Below, piece by piece: positions 62,901 through 64,000 of a DNA stretch of 64,000 bases (within the stretch, counting starts at the first letter, position 1; every line of letters starts with the position of its first letter). The stretch is from Pelodera strongyloides. Lineage: Eukaryota > Nematoda > Chromadorea > Rhabditida > Rhabditidae. Where the stretch lies: assembly GCA_036852015.1 (NCBI GenBank), contig JAANDG010001204.1, positions 18,352-82,351 on the forward strand, given 5' to 3'. A model generated the notes under the pieces. It was not told the DNA's origin and did no database searches. It worked only from the letters and a program-made list of their open reading frames with translations. The position numbers were made by a program, and so were the translations under genes.

Positions 62901-63820
62901 ACTTGACTCCTCTACTACTTTACTAAAGCACTTCCTTTACTTGAAATACTTACTCAAAATAACTAAGTAAAAGTACCAGTAAGTTACAGTACCTAAGTTA
63001 CAATACTTGAAGAATCTATCTTGGTATACCTGAATCTTCTCCACCGTCTCAATCTTTTTCTCGTCCTTTTGGAACTTACGAAGTGTGCCCATGAGGAGGT
63101 TTGAGAAGAGACGACGATTTCTGAAGAAGAATGTTTATTATGTCTAAATGTTTATTATACTCTTAGACAGAGCGCAACCTCATAAGCATTTTTTGCAAGC
63201 TTGGGTCCCATGGGCGGTTTTGGGGGGAACACTTTATTGGGCCGACTTTCCCGAATAATTGTAAATGGCACTATTTTAAGCAGCGACTCGAAATTCAAAA
63301 TGTTACATTGACCAGTACTACTGGACACATGAGTATGGAACGGTATGGAAAAAACTACTATGGGCACCTCTAAGGAAAAGTGGACATTAGCAACCAAGGA
63401 AAAATAAGTAAAAAAAATATACAAAAGCAACCTCTGTTTCACTTCCTTCTGTTCGGTGCCTTCCATTTCCTTGATCTTTTCCTCACGAGTTTTCGTCTCG
63501 ATCGCGGGCAAGGCTACCTGGACAAAGCTTTAGTAAAACAGAATCGTGGTTTTCAAAGTTATAATTAAAGGGAATACGTAGGCTCTTTTTGAAGTTAAGT
63601 TGTATTAATAGAAGGCGTGTTCCAAAATTAAGGAAACACAACAACAGTTGTCAAAAGTTCTCAAGTTAAAAGAAAATGAAACATATAGCTTTAAGTCATA
63701 GGTTATACTAATTGACTGACTGTCGATAGCAAAGATCTCTTGGGGCGGTCGTCCTCGTCCTCGTAGTCCTCCTCGTCGTAGTCGTCGTCCATTCGGCCGC
63801 GTTTTCCCTGTCCTCCATAT
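56989..63820 (-). CDS. pnn: Pinin, 5' end outside the window
   Basis: Nine exons in coding order: 63820-63721, 63517-63432, 63120-63030, 62616-62554, 62152-62060, 61512-61465, 61019-60929, 57583-57470, 57212-56989. Phases agree, with 302 visible residues and a stop at 56991-56989. Exon 1 is acidic (DDDYDEEDYEDEDDRPKR). Exon 3 holds the pinin signature NRRLFSNLLMGTLRKFQKDE. Exons 4-6 are a long charged helix (EKRREEEREIRSLQRKKAL). Exon 7, TQTKPTLFFLPAKHT, matches the conserved block after it. The end is Glu-rich (EKEEEEEKLEHAEESSDGEE). Pinin is a nuclear-speckle and exon-junction-associated splicing factor; vertebrate forms add a desmosome link and a long Ser/Arg tail, which is absent here. 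Exon 1 starts at an acceptor, so at least one exon lies upstream. A GTAAGT 10 bases after the stop hints at a 3' UTR intron. Intron 7 exceeds 3 kb. Confidence 0.94.
57665..58146. mobile_element. Long inverted-repeat element in pinin intron 7
   Basis: The arms of about 165 bases begin AATTTATCGTGGAAAAGAGT and mirror at the right as ACTCTTTTCCACGATAAATT. The arms match nearly base for base, so the insertion looks recent. Confidence 0.88.
58753..59114. mobile_element. Full-length palindromic TTAA MITE in pinin intron 7
   Basis: It begins TTAAAGGGATCGGCTCACCT and ends AGGTGAACCGATCCCTTTAA. The arms of about 165 bases are almost identical around a centre with TCGCATACAAACAAGGCAGG. Parent structure of the half copy at 15909-16127. 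Confidence 0.92.
59256..59460 (-). repeat. GC-rich tRNA-derived element in pinin intron 7
   Basis: On the minus strand GCCTAGT pairs with GCTAGGC as a possible acceptor stem. TCGCCTAGTGGGTAGCGC resembles an A box, and the B-box region GGGGGGTCCCCGG is degraded. The other 110 bases are GC-rich with no homology that I recognise. A SINE-like composite is the best guess. Confidence 0.5.
60518..60550. repeat. Repeated 18-base palindrome, copy 2
   Basis: AACTATGTTAGCGCTATCGC followed by GCTAACAAAGG is identical at about 30902-30930. The core TTAGCGCTATCGCGCTAA is an imperfect palindrome. Confidence 0.7.
61776..61875. repeat. Tandem repeat, 43-base period
   Basis: GGGAGGTGATTTAGACTAAT followed by TTGCATATAATGCATTAGA occurs twice and begins a third time. 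It lies in pinin intron 5. Confidence 0.9.
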
Positions 63821-63843
63821 CTATAGTACATTAGCATTTAGCA

Positions 63844-63956
63844 TTAAAGCGACATAACAATCGTTTTTGAAACGTATGATGGACAATTGCATTCCCATGT
63901 ATTTATGATAAATAGTCCAAAATCAGCTTCAAAAACCAGCTGTTATACCGCTTCAA
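63844..63956. mobile_element. TTAA MITE, family B, short
   Basis: It begins TTAAAGCGACATAACAATCG and ends ACCAGCTGTTATACCGCTTC. It lies 24 bases upstream in coding sense of the first visible pinin exon. Confidence 0.75.
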
Positions 63957-64000
63957 AGAATGTTACTCCCCGAGACTAAGACTGCATTAAGATAGGAATA

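Overview
This is a eukaryotic window and almost certainly nematode. It is AT-rich and its genes are split by many introns. Splice acceptors follow the short nematode form (TTTTCAG or TTTTAG). Some start codons sit only 1 to 14 bases after such an acceptor, as expected for spliced-leader trans-splicing. Five short arrays of the nematode telomere unit TTAGGC lie inside the window. The recognisable genes are animal genes: a Shaw/Kv3 potassium channel, a MIF-2 type tautomerase, pinin, thrombospondin type 1 (TSP1) proteins and an Ig-like secreted protein. The species cannot be named from the sequence. All gene models were built by hand from frames, splice signals and phase agreement, and need transcript support.

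Layout. 1-13576: no gene that I can defend; microsatellites, inverted-repeat elements (MITEs) and one telomere-like array. 13577-22850 (+): a 16-exon gene for a secreted 720-residue protein with a TSP1 module at each end. 23161-23888 (-): three terminal exons of an unidentified gene. 23968-24729 (+): 5'-truncated LINE reverse transcriptase. 25912-26997 (-): complete four-exon mif-2. 28166-29583 (-): five-exon secreted Ig-like protein. 31477-37653 (-): six-exon secreted protein with one TSP1 module. 37.7-49.7 kb: gene-poor, with MITEs, tRNA-like sequences and two isolated candidate exons. 49701-55244 (+): complete twelve-exon Shaw-type voltage-gated K+ channel. 56989-63820 (-): pinin, nine exons, its 5' end beyond the window.

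Repeats dominate the noncoding DNA. At least two dozen small inverted-repeat elements begin and end with TTAA. Most share termini of the type TTAAAGCGAAATACCGG or TTAAAGCGGTATAACAG, so several families probably used one TTAA-specific transposase. Three unrelated TTAA elements at 9699-10800 are stacked end to end and share single TTAA sites. Others are long near-perfect palindromes. Elements sit inside introns of the TSP1, Kv and pinin genes, one ending 12 bases before an exon.

The genes do not form an obvious pathway. The closest thing to a theme is a run of extracellular proteins (two TSP1 proteins, one Ig-like protein, one MIF) between 13 and 38 kb. I found no convincing novel multi-gene system; the most unusual signals are the repeat architecture and telomere-like arrays beside TSP1 exons.
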